From Bacillota bacterium (GTDB lineage Bacteria; Bacillota; Clostridia; Acetivibrionales; DTU013), in assembly GCA_023411645.1 (NCBI GenBank), contig JAEYON010000115.1:1-28592 (forward strand): a DNA stretch of 28,592 nt, written 5' to 3'. Each line of letters starts with the position of its first letter. The first letter of the stretch is position 1. The notes under the pieces are model-generated. The model made no database searches. It was not told where the DNA came from and saw only the letters and a list, made by a program, of their open reading frames with translations. Shown here one piece after another: positions 9,402 through 17,430 of the stretch. A program made the translations under genes and the position numbers.

Positions 9402-10445
9402 TTACTGAAGGATCAGCTCTCTTGACAGCTCTACCTGAGGCAATACCTTTATATGACCGATAGAATAGCGTTCCTTCAGATATTGAATATTTGAACGTTT
9501 CTGTCCGATTACATTAGATATATTTGAAATACCGGTATGGATAAAAATATTCCTGGCTCCGGCCAGTCCCTGCTTTTCAATAGCAGCTTCCATTCTTTTT
9601 AGCATCAATCTTGACTCCACAAGCTGCCTGAAGGCCGGATGCATCGGTCCTGCAACCACATCAGACCCTGAGCCCTCACGTATCATATCAGTGGGCTGAA
9701 GGCCTATCCTTATTACCTTTATCTGATTGTCCTCATAAAGCTCCAGCAGTTGTGCACAAAGCGTCACCGCCTCTTCAAGGCTCTGCGGCTTGTAAACTCC
9801 TCTTAGGTATTGGCTTTCCAACTCCGTTCCCCTAATTACCAGTAAAGGATAGATTCGGACAATACTCGGAGCAATACATATCACCTTCCCGGCTGTCCTC
9901 AGACATGTTTCATCGGTATCTCCCGGAAGGCCGGTCATGGTCTGAATGCCCAACGTAAATCCCATGCGTCTGATCAGGGCTGCGGCTTCATAAACACAGG
10001 CAGCATTGTGACCGCGGCAGCTTGCGCGAAGAACCTCATCCTCAAGGCTCTGTACACCAAGCTCTATAGTTCTGACGCCATAATGCCACAGCATCCTCAA
10101 ATTTTCTTCGTCGATGCAGTCAGGTCTGGTTGAAATGCGTATTTGTGTGATCCCGTCATCGGACAGGTACTGTGAAGCCAGTGAAAGAAAGCTCTCCTGT
10201 ATAGATGGGTCAATTGCTGTAAAGCTGCCCCCATAAAAAGCGATTTCGATATCGTCGTTTGAACCCATACTTGCAATATGAGACTCAATGATCTGAGGTA
10301 TCATCACCGGGCTCATATCTTCGATCTGCCCACTGATTTTCTTCTGATTGCAAAAGATACAATCATTAGGACAACCCTTATGCGGCACAAAAATCGGGAT
10401 GATCTTATGCCTGATGGTAGGGATACTCCCATGTCTTCCGGTCAT
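9402..10445 (-). CDS. Elp3-like radical SAM protein of unknown substrate
   Basis: The 347-residue protein carries the radical SAM cluster motif CPNDCIFC (C25-x3-C29-x2-C32) for a 4Fe-4S cluster and S-adenosylmethionine. FYGGSFTAI and GIQTMTGLPGDT follow, typical of the Elp3/oxygen-independent-coproporphyrinogen-oxidase-like branch. The C-terminal 100 residues resemble the radical SAM C-terminal extension, but the protein ends before where true Elp3 would carry its acetyltransferase domain. Its ATG overlaps the rnc stop as ATGA, so it is translationally coupled to rnc. Homologues sit between rnc and smc in other clostridia as far as I recall, but I know of no established reaction. A role in tRNA or other RNA modification would fit the neighbourhood and the Elp3 relationship, but that is inference. 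Confidence 0.85.
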   Translation of the reverse strand: MTGRHGSIPTIRHKIIPIFVPHKGCPNDCIFCNQKKISGQIEDMSPVMIPQIIESHIASMGSNDDIEIAFYGGSFTAIDPSIQESFLSLASQYLSDDGITQIRISTRPDCIDEENLRMLWHYGVRTIELGVQSLEDEVLRASCRGHNAACVYEAAALIRRMGFTLGIQTMTGLPGDTDETCLRTAGKVICIAPSIVRIYPLLVIRGTELESQYLRGVYKPQSLEEAVTLCAQLLELYEDNQIKVIRIGLQPTDMIREGSGSDVVAGPMHPAFRQLVESRLMLKRMEAAIEKQGLAGARNIFIHTGISNISNVIGQKRSNIQYLKERYSIGHIKVLPQVELSRELILQ

Positions 10446-11164
10446 TTGTGCACCTGCAGCCTGTCGAAAGCTGCCTTTGCGGCATTTTGCTCAGCTTCCT
10501 TTTTGTTTTTGCCTTCGCCCGTACCCAGAATTTCCCCGTTTACGCTGACCTGTGCGACAAATAGCTTATTGTGGTCAGGGCCTTTTTCTTCAACGATGTG
10601 ATAACTAATGCGTTGCTCACCGCTTTTCTGGATTAGCTCCTGAAACTGTGTTTTATAATCTATAAACAGCTCGCTGCTGTGAACATCCTTCAAATATTCC
10701 TTCATGGCTCTGAATATAAAGTTTTTCGCTTCGGACATGCCTCCATCCAGATATATGGCTCCTATCAGTGCCTCAAATGCGTCGGATAAAATGGAGATAC
10801 GGGTTCTTCCGCCGGTATTCTCCTCGCCTTTGCCAAGAAACAAATAATTCCCAAGAGATATTTGTCCTGCACATTTCATCAGCGAAGCTTCACAGACGAT
10901 AGCCGCCCGCGTTTTTGTCATTTCGCCTTCCGGCAGGTTTGGGAAATTTTTATAGATGTATTCACTGGTCACAATGTTCAATACAGAATCGCCTAAAAAT
11001 TCCAGTCTCTCATTGCTGGTTCTCCCCTGGTTTCTCTTTTCATTAGCGAAAGAGCTGTGTGTAAGCGCAAGAATTAGCTTGTTTTTGTCTGCAAAAGAAT
11101 AATGGATCATAGTCTCCAGTTCCTGCAATTTTTCCATATTTTCTAAAACAGCTACCTTATCCAT
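10442..11164 (-). CDS. rnc: Ribonuclease III
   Basis: A 240-residue double-strand-specific endoribonuclease that processes rRNA precursors and structured mRNAs. The N-terminal catalytic domain has the family signature NERLEFLGD (51-59, with metal-binding E55 and D59) and the second acidic cluster in SDAFEALIGAIYLDGG. A double-stranded RNA-binding domain follows, from about TQFQELIQ to EAEQNAAKAAFDRL. The open frame extends ten codons further upstream, but the ATG at 11164 is chosen because GGGAGG ends five bases before it and the extra N-terminus resembles nothing in the family. The stop overlaps the start of the radical SAM gene. The gene lies downstream of the fabF terminator, so it probably has its own promoter, though I could not identify a convincing one in 11165-11229. 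Confidence 0.96.
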   Translation of the reverse strand: MDKVAVLENMEKLQELETMIHYSFADKNKLILALTHSSFANEKRNQGRTSNERLEFLGDSVLNIVTSEYIYKNFPNLPEGEMTKTRAAIVCEASLMKCAGQISLGNYLFLGKGEENTGGRTRISILSDAFEALIGAIYLDGGMSEAKNFIFRAMKEYLKDVHSSELFIDYKTQFQELIQKSGEQRISYHIVEEKGPDHNKLFVAQVSVNGEILGTGEGKNKKEAEQNAAKAAFDRLQVHK

Positions 11165-11229
11165 CGTATCCTCCCAATTCCAGCTGTGTACCACGCTTTA
11201 TAACGCGGAATGACTATAATAAATATTAA

Positions 11230-11256
11230 AAGGCGGGTGCGTACTAACCCCGCCTT
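11230..11256 (-). terminator. Intrinsic terminator after fabF
   Basis: AAGGCGGG (11230-11237) and CCCGCCTT (11249-11256) form an 8-base-pair GC-rich stem with an 11-base loop. On the minus strand the stem is followed by TTAATATTTATT, a T-rich but interrupted tail. It lies 30 bases after the fabF stop and would end the fatty-acid synthesis transcript before rnc. Confidence 0.75.
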
Positions 11257-11285
11257 CTAATAAATTATAGTTTATTGATTAAAAT

Positions 11286-12524
11286 TTATCCACTATATTT
11301 TTTCATAATAATAGCAGCGTTGTGACCTCCGAATCCAAGTGCGTTCGATAGTGCATATTCTATCTGAGCAGGTCTTCCTGTGTTTGCGACATAATCCAGG
11401 TCGCATTCCGGATCCGGATTTATCAGATTGATTGTTGGCGGAAGGAATCCATCCTTCAGAGCCATTGCTGTAATTATTGCCTCTATTGCGCCTGCTGCCC
11501 CAAGCAGATGGCCCGTCATTGATTTTGTGGAACTGACAGCCAGCTTGTAAGCGTGCTCTCCGAACACCTGCTTGATTACGTAGGTCTCTCCAACATCGTT
11601 GAGCGGAGTTGAGGTTCCGTGAGCATTGATATATGCAATATCCTGCGGCTGTATTCCGGCATCCGCCAGTGCAAACTGCATTGATCTCACGCCTCCAATA
11701 CCTTCAGGATGTGGTGCAGTGATATGATAACCGTCGCAGGTGCATCCGTAACCGACCACCTCGCCCAGTATTGCCGCGCCGCGCTGCTTTGCGTGCTCCA
11801 GCTCTTCAAGGACCAATACTCCGGCGCCTTCTCCCATGACAAACCCGTCACGGTCTCTGTCAAAAGGTCTGCAAGCAGTAGCAGGGTCTGGATTTGTGGA
11901 GAGAGCCTTGTTAGAACAGAAACCGGCAAACGACAGAGGTGTGATCGCAGATTCTGCTCCTCCAGTAAACATAATATCAGCATCCCCGCGCTGTATCACC
12001 TTATAGGCGTCTCCGATTGCGTTGTTTCCTGATGCACAAGCGGTAACTACGCACTCATTAAAGCCCTGCAGGTTGTATTCGATTGCAATCCTGCCTGCTG
12101 CCATATTTGCAATCATGGAGGTGATAAAAAACGGGCTGACCCTACCAGGCCCCTTCGTTGAAAGGATTTGATGCTGATCCTCGAGCGTTTGTATTCCACC
12201 GACGCCTGATCCGATAATAACGCCGGCTCTAAAGCTGTCTTCCTTTTCCATATCCAATCCGGACATCTCCATTGCCATCTTGGCTGCCGCCATTGCATAC
12301 TGTGTGAAAATGTCCATTCTCTTTGCTTCTTTTTTATCAATATAATCTGTCGGCTCAAAATCGTTTATTGCAGCGGCAACCTTTGCCTCATAGTTTGTTG
12401 TGTCAAATTTCGTTAAAAGGCTGATACCTAATTTTCCTTCCTTTATTGAACTCCAAAAGGTGTCGACCCCAAAGCCCAATGAATGCACTACACCCATTCC
12501 GGTGATGACTACACGTTTTTTCAT
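11286..12524 (-). CDS. fabF: Beta-ketoacyl-ACP synthase II
   Basis: A 412-residue condensing enzyme that elongates acyl-ACP with malonyl-ACP in type II fatty acid synthesis. The Cys-His-His triad of the FabF/FabB type is visible: C163 in VVTACASGNNA, H302 in NAHGTSTPLND and H339 in MTGHLLGAAGA. The start is the ATG at 12524, preceded by GGAGGA at ideal spacing; a GTG five codons upstream overlaps that site and is unlikely. The gene follows acpP but is separated from it by an intrinsic terminator and a 112-base AT-rich leader with three 10-base direct repeats. It is therefore probably transcribed at least partly from its own promoter. A terminator follows it. Confidence 0.96.
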   Translation of the reverse strand: MKKRVVITGMGVVHSLGFGVDTFWSSIKEGKLGISLLTKFDTTNYEAKVAAAINDFEPTDYIDKKEAKRMDIFTQYAMAAAKMAMEMSGLDMEKEDSFRAGVIIGSGVGGIQTLEDQHQILSTKGPGRVSPFFITSMIANMAAGRIAIEYNLQGFNECVVTACASGNNAIGDAYKVIQRGDADIMFTGGAESAITPLSFAGFCSNKALSTNPDPATACRPFDRDRDGFVMGEGAGVLVLEELEHAKQRGAAILGEVVGYGCTCDGYHITAPHPEGIGGVRSMQFALADAGIQPQDIAYINAHGTSTPLNDVGETYVIKQVFGEHAYKLAVSSTKSMTGHLLGAAGAIEAIITAMALKDGFLPPTINLINPDPECDLDYVANTGRPAQIEYALSNALGFGGHNAAIIMKKYSG

Positions 12525-12570
12525 TTTATCCTCCTGCACGCTTATCTTTTTTTGAGGAATTTATATACAT

Positions 12571-12600
12571 TATGATAATTTTACGATAATTTACGATTGC
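12571..12600. repeat. Three tandem 10-base direct repeats upstream of fabF
   Basis: On the plus strand the sequence reads TATGATAATT, TTACGATAAT, TTACGATTGC, three adjacent 10-base blocks sharing a TTACGATAAT-like core. The spacing is one helical turn, as expected for an operator array or phased AT-rich DNA. They lie between the acpP terminator and the fabF ribosome binding site, where a fabF promoter would be. I recognise no known regulator consensus. Confidence 0.4.
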
Positions 12601-12636
12601 TAAAGAATGATAGGCTGATCACAAATTTGATTTCTG

Positions 12637-12674
12637 ACATAAAAAAAGTCCCATTATCGGGACTTTTTTTATGT
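12637..12674. terminator. Strong intrinsic terminator overlapping the acpP stop
   Basis: A perfect 16-base-pair inverted repeat (12637-12652 and 12659-12674) with a 6-base loop. The core is GTCCC/GGGAC, flanked by seven A and seven T, so it can work in both directions. On the minus strand the 5' arm contains the TAA stop of acpP (12669-12671). A ribosome at the stop codon would cover part of the arm, which may modulate termination. It separates acpP from fabF. Confidence 0.88.
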
Positions 12675-12896
12675 GTTATTTTTAATGTAATCTACGGCGT
12701 CTCCCACAGTAGCTATCTTTTCAGCTTCGCTATCCGGAATTTCAATATCGAATTCCTCTTCGAGAGCCATAATAAGTTCGACTATATCCAGAGAATCCGC
12801 ACCAAGATCGTCAATGAAGGAAGAATCCATATTCACTTCTTCCTCTTCAACACCTAACTGCTCGACTATGATTTTCTTTACCTTTTCGAAAGCCAT
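12669..12896 (-). CDS. acpP: Acyl carrier protein
   Basis: A 75-residue, strongly acidic carrier that holds growing acyl chains as phosphopantetheine thioesters. The attachment site is S35 in the conserved GADSLDIVEL motif. The start at 12896 is set by GGAGGTGA upstream and by the usual MAFEKVK-type N-terminus; the longer open frame adds 22 residues foreign to ACPs. It follows fabG, with a 109-base gap that contains a good -35/-10 pair and inverted repeats. With the terminator at its stop codon, this suggests an extra, short, highly expressed acpP transcript, as would suit an abundant protein. This is inferred from the sequence. Confidence 0.97.
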   Translation of the reverse strand: MAFEKVKKIIVEQLGVEEEEVNMDSSFIDDLGADSLDIVELIMALEEEFDIEIPDSEAEKIATVGDAVDYIKNNT

Positions 12897-12932
12897 ACAT
12901 TCACCTCCTCCCACAGGGGGTATTAATATATA

Positions 12933-12962
12933 ATAATGCCTTGAAAAATTTATACCTGTCAA
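12933..12962 (-). promoter_or_regulatory. Candidate promoter of acpP
   Basis: On the minus strand, TTGACA (12957-12962) is followed after 18 bases by CATTAT (12933-12938, 4 of 6). A fuller -10 (TATTAT) lies slightly too far downstream, at 21 bases. The -35 overlaps two interleaved inverted repeats: AAAAATT/AATTTTT at 12944-12950 and 12969-12975, and TACCTG/CAGGTA at 12953-12958 and 12978-12983. These could be a regulator site. Confidence 0.5.
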
Positions 12963-13005
12963 TTATGAAATTTTTAGCAGGTACACCCTTCTCATAAAGA
13001 TATTA

Positions 13006-13749
13006 TTACATTACCAGTCCGCCGTCAATATCTATTACCTGACCAGTAACATAGGATGCATCGTCGGAAGCAAGAAATGCGACAACAGCAGCCACATCTT
13101 CAGGTGTCCCGAACCTGCCGAGTGGTATGTTCTCAAGATACTTACTCCTTACTTCTTCCGGAAGCACTTCTGTCATTTTACTTTTAATGATCCCCGGTGC
13201 GACTGCATTACAGGTCACCCCTCTGGCTGCGAACTCCTTTGCAGTCGTTTTGGTTAAACCGATCAAACCGGCTTTTGACGCAGAATAGTTGGCCTGTCCC
13301 TGGTTGCCGTACCTACCCGCTACTGAAGCCACATTAACGATTCGGCCATATTTCTGCCTGATCATTTGTTTCGCTGCAAACTTTGTGCAAAGGAAAGCTC
13401 CTTTTAGATTAATGTCCAAAACGGAGTCCCAATCCTCTTCTGACATCATAGCCATGGGCTTATCCTTTGTAATGCCGGCGTTATTAACAAGAATGTCGAC
13501 ACTTCCAAAAGCGTTAACAGCTGCTGCAATCATTGCTTTTACATCGTCGGCATTCCTGACGTCGCCTCTTGTCACAGTGACTTTATAGTTTGCCTTTCTG
13601 AATTCTTCTGCTGTTTCATCAAGAGATTCCGATGCTGCGATGTCATTAAGTACAATATTGGCACCCATTGACGCAAGCTTCAAAGCAATAGCCTTGCCCA
13701 ACCCCCTTGCAGAGCCTGTTATCACAGCAGTTTTTCCTTCAAGCGGCAT
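13006..13749 (-). CDS. fabG: 3-oxoacyl-ACP reductase
   Basis: A 247-residue short-chain dehydrogenase that reduces 3-oxoacyl-ACP with NADPH in each elongation cycle. The Rossmann glycine motif TGSARGLG is at 11-18, NNAG at 89-92, and the catalytic S142, Y155 and K159 lie in NVASVAG and YSASKAG. A TAGGAGGTGA ribosome binding site precedes the ATG, and only 23 bases separate it from fabD, so the two are in one operon. The fabD-fabG-acpP context, together with full-length similarity to FabG, makes the fatty-acid role secure among the many short-chain dehydrogenases. Confidence 0.96.
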   Translation of the reverse strand: MPLEGKTAVITGSARGLGKAIALKLASMGANIVLNDIAASESLDETAEEFRKANYKVTVTRGDVRNADDVKAMIAAAVNAFGSVDILVNNAGITKDKPMAMMSEEDWDSVLDINLKGAFLCTKFAAKQMIRQKYGRIVNVASVAGRYGNQGQANYSASKAGLIGLTKTTAKEFAARGVTCNAVAPGIIKSKMTEVLPEEVRSKYLENIPLGRFGTPEDVAAVVAFLASDDASYVTGQVIDIDGGLVM

Positions 13750-13772
13750 TAAGTCACCTCCTATCTATTAAT

Positions 13773-14708
13773 TTATTGCCCTAATTCCCCAAGAGTTTTT
13801 TTGAGCGATTCCGTATCCTCTATATTTAAGCTCCTGACTTCTTTGTTTATCTTTTTCACAAATCCGCTAAGAACTTTTCCCGGGCCTATTTCAACAAATG
13901 TATCAACTCCATGATCTAACATCAGGCGTATGGAATCCTCCCATAGCACCGGGCTGCTGACCTGTTTAACAAGAGTTTCACGTATCTCCGAGGGCGATTT
14001 AACCACCTGTGCTGTTGTGTTAGCGATCAGCGGTGTTTTGAAATCATCAAATGTAATACTCTCCAGATCAGCATCCAACAGCTTTCCTGCAGGTTTAAGC
14101 AGACTGCAGTGGAAGGGTGCACTGACAGCGAGCAATATTGTTCGTTTTGCGCCTTTATCTGTACAGTATTCCATTGCTTTTTCAACCGCCTTGACTTCCC
14201 CGGCAATTGCGATTTGGCCTGGACAATTATAGTTGGCCGGTTCAACAATACCAAATTGCGAAGCCTGACGACAGCATTGCCTGACGTCATCAGCTGACAA
14301 TCCAAGTATTGCAGCCATACTTCCAACGCCAAGAGGCACTGCGTCCTGCATATATCTTCCCCTTTTTCTTACCAGTGATACCGCGGTTGAAAAGTTCATC
14401 GTACCTGATGCCACATGAGCGGAATATTCTCCGAGGCTAAGACCTGCAGTGAAATCAGGCTTTACTCCATTTTCCAGGAGAGGTGCAAGACAGGCCACGC
14501 TGGCGGTTACAATAGCCGGTTGTGTATTTTCAGTGATCTTAAGTGTTTCATCATCACCGTCAAAAATCATTTTCTTCATATCAAATCCTAATGTTTCTGA
14601 AGCTTCATCAAATATGGCGGATGACGATGCGAATTCAGATGCAATTTGCTTGCCCATACCGACATATTGAGCTCCCTGACCAGGGAAAATAAATGCGAGC
14701 TTTCCCAT
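13773..14708 (-). CDS. fabD: Malonyl-CoA:ACP transacylase
   Basis: A 311-residue acyltransferase that loads malonate from CoA onto ACP. The nucleophile S91 is in GLSLGEYSA and the partner histidine is H200 in SAPFHCSLL; the N-terminal FPGQGAQ motif is at 8-14. The ribosome binding site AGGAGG precedes the ATG. It follows fabH after 52 bases and leads into fabG. In many clostridia an enoyl-ACP reductase gene (fabK) lies between fabH and fabD; here there is none. Confidence 0.96.
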   Translation of the reverse strand: MGKLAFIFPGQGAQYVGMGKQIASEFASSSAIFDEASETLGFDMKKMIFDGDDETLKITENTQPAIVTASVACLAPLLENGVKPDFTAGLSLGEYSAHVASGTMNFSTAVSLVRKRGRYMQDAVPLGVGSMAAILGLSADDVRQCCRQASQFGIVEPANYNCPGQIAIAGEVKAVEKAMEYCTDKGAKRTILLAVSAPFHCSLLKPAGKLLDADLESITFDDFKTPLIANTTAQVVKSPSEIRETLVKQVSSPVLWEDSIRLMLDHGVDTFVEIGPGKVLSGFVKKINKEVRSLNIEDTESLKKTLGELGQ

Positions 14709-14760
14709 ATAAATCCTCCTGATACTTTTACAAAATAATCATATAGCCTTAGAAATACTG

Positions 14761-15765
14761 TTATTTACTCCACCTGACCAGAGCAGAGCCCCAGGTCAAG
14801 CCTCCTCCGAATCCAACCAACACAAGATTGTCGCCCTTCTTCAAACATTTCTTACTATATGCGTCCGCCATGGCAACGGGAATCGAAGCAGAAGACATAT
14901 TTCCAAATTTTCTTATGGTTGTATAAATCTTCTCAAGTGCAACACCCAGCCTTTTTGCCGCACCTTCAATGATGCGCATATTTGCCTGATGTGGAATGAT
15001 ATATTTTATGTTTTCAATCTTTACATCCGTATTTTCAATGACCTTTTCAGTAGCAATTGGCATAATCTTTACAGCGAATTTAAATACCTCCTGCCCATCC
15101 TGCCAAATTGATATTTTATTCTTTAATTCTGCACGTCTTGCTCTGTCCTCCTCAGGCATGTATAAGCATGGTATTGTAATAGAGCAGCCCTGAGTTCCAT
15201 CCGCCCCCAGGTAAGTTGACAATATTCCATAACCCTCTTCTACCTTTCCCAGAACCACAGCGCCTGCGCCGTCTCCGAACAAGACGCAATTATTCCTGTC
15301 TTGCCAGTCTACAGCTCTGGACATGCCTTCACTACTGACTAGCAGGACATATTTTGAGTAGCCTGTCTCAATAAATTGCTGTGCAATTGTCATTCCGTAA
15401 ATAAATCCGGAACAGGCGGCAGAAACATCGAATGAAACTGCATTAACGGCGCCTGTTTCCTTTTGTATGATGCAAGATGTTGATGGGGTCAAATAATCTG
15501 GAGTTGATGTAGATACAATAATAAGATCGATCTCTTCTGGTTGAATCCCTGAGTCTTTGATAGCTTGTTTGGCTGCCTCCACAGCCATTGAGTAAATCGG
15601 GGCGTTTTCCGGTAAAATCCGTCTTTCTGAAATACCAGTTCTTTTAATAATCCACTCGTCCGAGGTTTCAACCATTCTCTCAAGGTCTGAGTTGGTCAAA
15701 ATCTTTTCTGGGACGTAGCTTCCTATTCCTAAAATGCCAACGCTTTCGCTCTTTCCTATCGACAT
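14761..15765 (-). CDS. fabH: Beta-ketoacyl-ACP synthase III
   Basis: This 334-residue enzyme starts fatty acid synthesis by condensing an acyl-CoA primer with malonyl-ACP. The FabH-type Cys-His-Asn triad is C118 in SAACSGF, H259 in IPHQANMR and N289 in KFGNMSSASI. ATG at 15765 is chosen because GGAGG lies six bases upstream; the open frame could start two codons earlier at a TTG, which is less well placed. The first 86 bases overlap the 3' end of plsX in another frame, an unusually long overlap. Translation is probably coupled to plsX. Confidence 0.96.
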   Translation of the reverse strand: MSIGKSESVGILGIGSYVPEKILTNSDLERMVETSDEWIIKRTGISERRILPENAPIYSMAVEAAKQAIKDSGIQPEEIDLIIVSTSTPDYLTPSTSCIIQKETGAVNAVSFDVSAACSGFIYGMTIAQQFIETGYSKYVLLVSSEGMSRAVDWQDRNNCVLFGDGAGAVVLGKVEEGYGILSTYLGADGTQGCSITIPCLYMPEEDRARRAELKNKISIWQDGQEVFKFAVKIMPIATEKVIENTDVKIENIKYIIPHQANMRIIEGAAKRLGVALEKIYTTIRKFGNMSSASIPVAMADAYSKKCLKKGDNLVLVGFGGGLTWGSALVRWSK

Positions 15766-16765
15766 CGCCAACCTCCATCGTGTCTATATATTCCTTAATC
15801 TGCACAAAGGCTGAACTCATTGCCAGATAATATGCTTTCAATATTACGTTCTTAATAGTTTTTTCATTAGAATTACCATGGCTCTTTACAACAATGCCAT
15901 TAACGCCAAGTATTGGAGCGCCGCCGTCCTCTGAAGGATCCATCATTTTTTTAAACGCCTTCATATCCTTCATGACAAAAATCGTAGATATCTTAGAGAA
16001 AATATTCTTTGTAAACATTCCTTTTAAAAGCCCTGATACAAAGGATCCGGTACCCTCCAGGAATTTTAACATTACATTTCCAACATAACCGTCACACACT
16101 GCAACATCAACATTTCCCATTGGAATGTCCTTACCTTCAATGTTGCCTACAAAATTTAAATCTGAATCTTTCAACAAGGTATATGCCTGCTTGAGGATCT
16201 CTGTACCTTTTTTTGCCTCAGTACCCATGTTTACAAGCCCCACCTTTGGATTATCTCTGTTAAATAGGTTTTTCATGTACAGAGAACCAAATATTGCAAA
16301 TTGTACATAGTTAATCGGCTTGCAGGTTGTATTCAACCCTGCGTCTATCAGAAGACATTTGCCTGCCTTCGTAGGTACAACTGCTCCTAAGGCCGGCCTA
16401 TCAACACCTTTCAGTCTGCCAAGTATCAGGAGTGCACCTGTAAGAAGTGCACCTGTATTTCCGGCTGATACGAACACATCGCCCTTTTTCTCCTTGAGCA
16501 TATTGAAACCAACAACCATCGATGAATTCTTCTTGCTCTTTATCGCCCGCGTTGGAGTATCCTCATTGGTTATTACTTCCTTCGCATGAATCACTTCAAG
16601 TCTTGGGCTTTTAAAATTTCTGGACTTCAATATTTTCTGTATTTGTTCGCCATCACCAATAAGGGAAAGTTCAAATCCCTCCTGGCTTTTCAAGGCTTCA
16701 ATACTTCCGTTGACAATTGCATCCGGGGCATTGTCGCCGCCCATGGCGTCTATAAGTATCTTCAA
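15680..16765 (-). CDS. plsX: Phosphate acyltransferase PlsX with extended C-terminus
   Basis: PlsX converts acyl-ACP to acyl-phosphate, feeding PlsY in phosphatidic acid synthesis. The N-terminal KILIDAMGGDNAPDAIV, VSAGNTGALL and the SHGNS region near the C-terminus identify the family. TTG at 16765 is taken as the start: GGGAG lies eight bases upstream, and the protein then begins MKILIDAMGGD as expected. A GTG three codons earlier has no room for a ribosome binding site. At 361 residues it is about 28 longer than the usual 330-335. The extra tail, rich in Arg and Lys, is encoded entirely inside fabH in another frame, suggesting a lost ancestral stop codon. The gene lies 57 bases after fapR. 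Confidence 0.94.
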   Translation of the reverse strand: MKILIDAMGGDNAPDAIVNGSIEALKSQEGFELSLIGDGEQIQKILKSRNFKSPRLEVIHAKEVITNEDTPTRAIKSKKNSSMVVGFNMLKEKKGDVFVSAGNTGALLTGALLILGRLKGVDRPALGAVVPTKAGKCLLIDAGLNTTCKPINYVQFAIFGSLYMKNLFNRDNPKVGLVNMGTEAKKGTEILKQAYTLLKDSDLNFVGNIEGKDIPMGNVDVAVCDGYVGNVMLKFLEGTGSFVSGLLKGMFTKNIFSKISTIFVMKDMKAFKKMMDPSEDGGAPILGVNGIVVKSHGNSNEKTIKNVILKAYYLAMSSAFVQIKEYIDTMEVGDVDRKERKRWHFRNRKLRPRKDFDQLRP

Positions 16766-16822
16766 ACCATTCACTCCCGTATCTTAGAATATTTTAAACG
16801 CAGTTTCACTATTAATAAAATA

Positions 16823-17398
16823 CTATTTTCCCTGCTGCTTTTCAAGAGATACGAGAATGAATTTGCCTCTGAACATCTCCACCTGCTTTTCGTATATTTT
16901 AACCCATACAATAAAGTTTGTTCCCCTGACCTGTTTGACCTCCGCTTTCGCAACTAACTTACTTCCCGAATATGCAGGTGTCTTATACTTGATGTTTGCA
17001 ACTCCTACCAGTGCGACCTGGGCATCAATAACTGCAATTGCCAAAGATTCTGCGAGTGAATAAATAAAATGACCTCTGACTATCTTCGTCTTCTCAAATA
17101 CCATGGTCTCATCTGTTTCCAGTATGGACACTCCATATTTCCCAAGGTGGATATCAATTAGTTCGCCTACAATTTCCTTGCTCTGAAGCGACTTAACCTT
17201 TCCATAATTGATTTCTGCAACATTCTTGATTCTCTCCCTGAGTTCTGGTATACCTAATTCAAGTCTATCAAGACGTATCGTAGGAACGCTGACCGAAAAC
17301 AATTCCGATAATTCATCATCTGTTAAAAACGGATCTTGTTTCAGTTTATCAGATAATATTTGCTGCCTCTCCCTTTTAAAAAGAGATGATCGACTCAT
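16823..17398 (-). CDS. fapR: FapR, malonyl-CoA-responsive repressor of lipid synthesis
   Basis: A 191-residue regulator. The N-terminal 60 residues form a DeoR-like helix-turn-helix (LTDDELSELFSVSVPTIRLD). A linker helix follows, then a hot-dog thioesterase-like domain (about 80-185, including GHFIYSLAESLAIAVIDA) that binds malonyl-CoA in the family. In Bacillus, FapR represses the fap regulon, including its own operon, until malonyl-CoA releases it. Here fapR heads plsX-fabH-fabD-fabG and has a good FapR operator just downstream of its promoter, so the same feedback loop is likely. A GGTGGTG-like site precedes the ATG. Confidence 0.95.
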   Translation of the reverse strand: MSRSSLFKRERQQILSDKLKQDPFLTDDELSELFSVSVPTIRLDRLELGIPELRERIKNVAEINYGKVKSLQSKEIVGELIDIHLGKYGVSILETDETMVFEKTKIVRGHFIYSLAESLAIAVIDAQVALVGVANIKYKTPAYSGSKLVAKAEVKQVRGTNFIVWVKIYEKQVEMFRGKFILVSLEKQQGK

Positions 17399-17430
17399 GC
17401 TGTTTGCACCACCTAAGCTTTTTGTTTATA

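Noticed and set aside
14709..14760. CTGATACTTTTAC near the fabD ribosome binding site as a second FapR box
   Set aside because: Only one half-site resembles the operator and no promoter is nearby.
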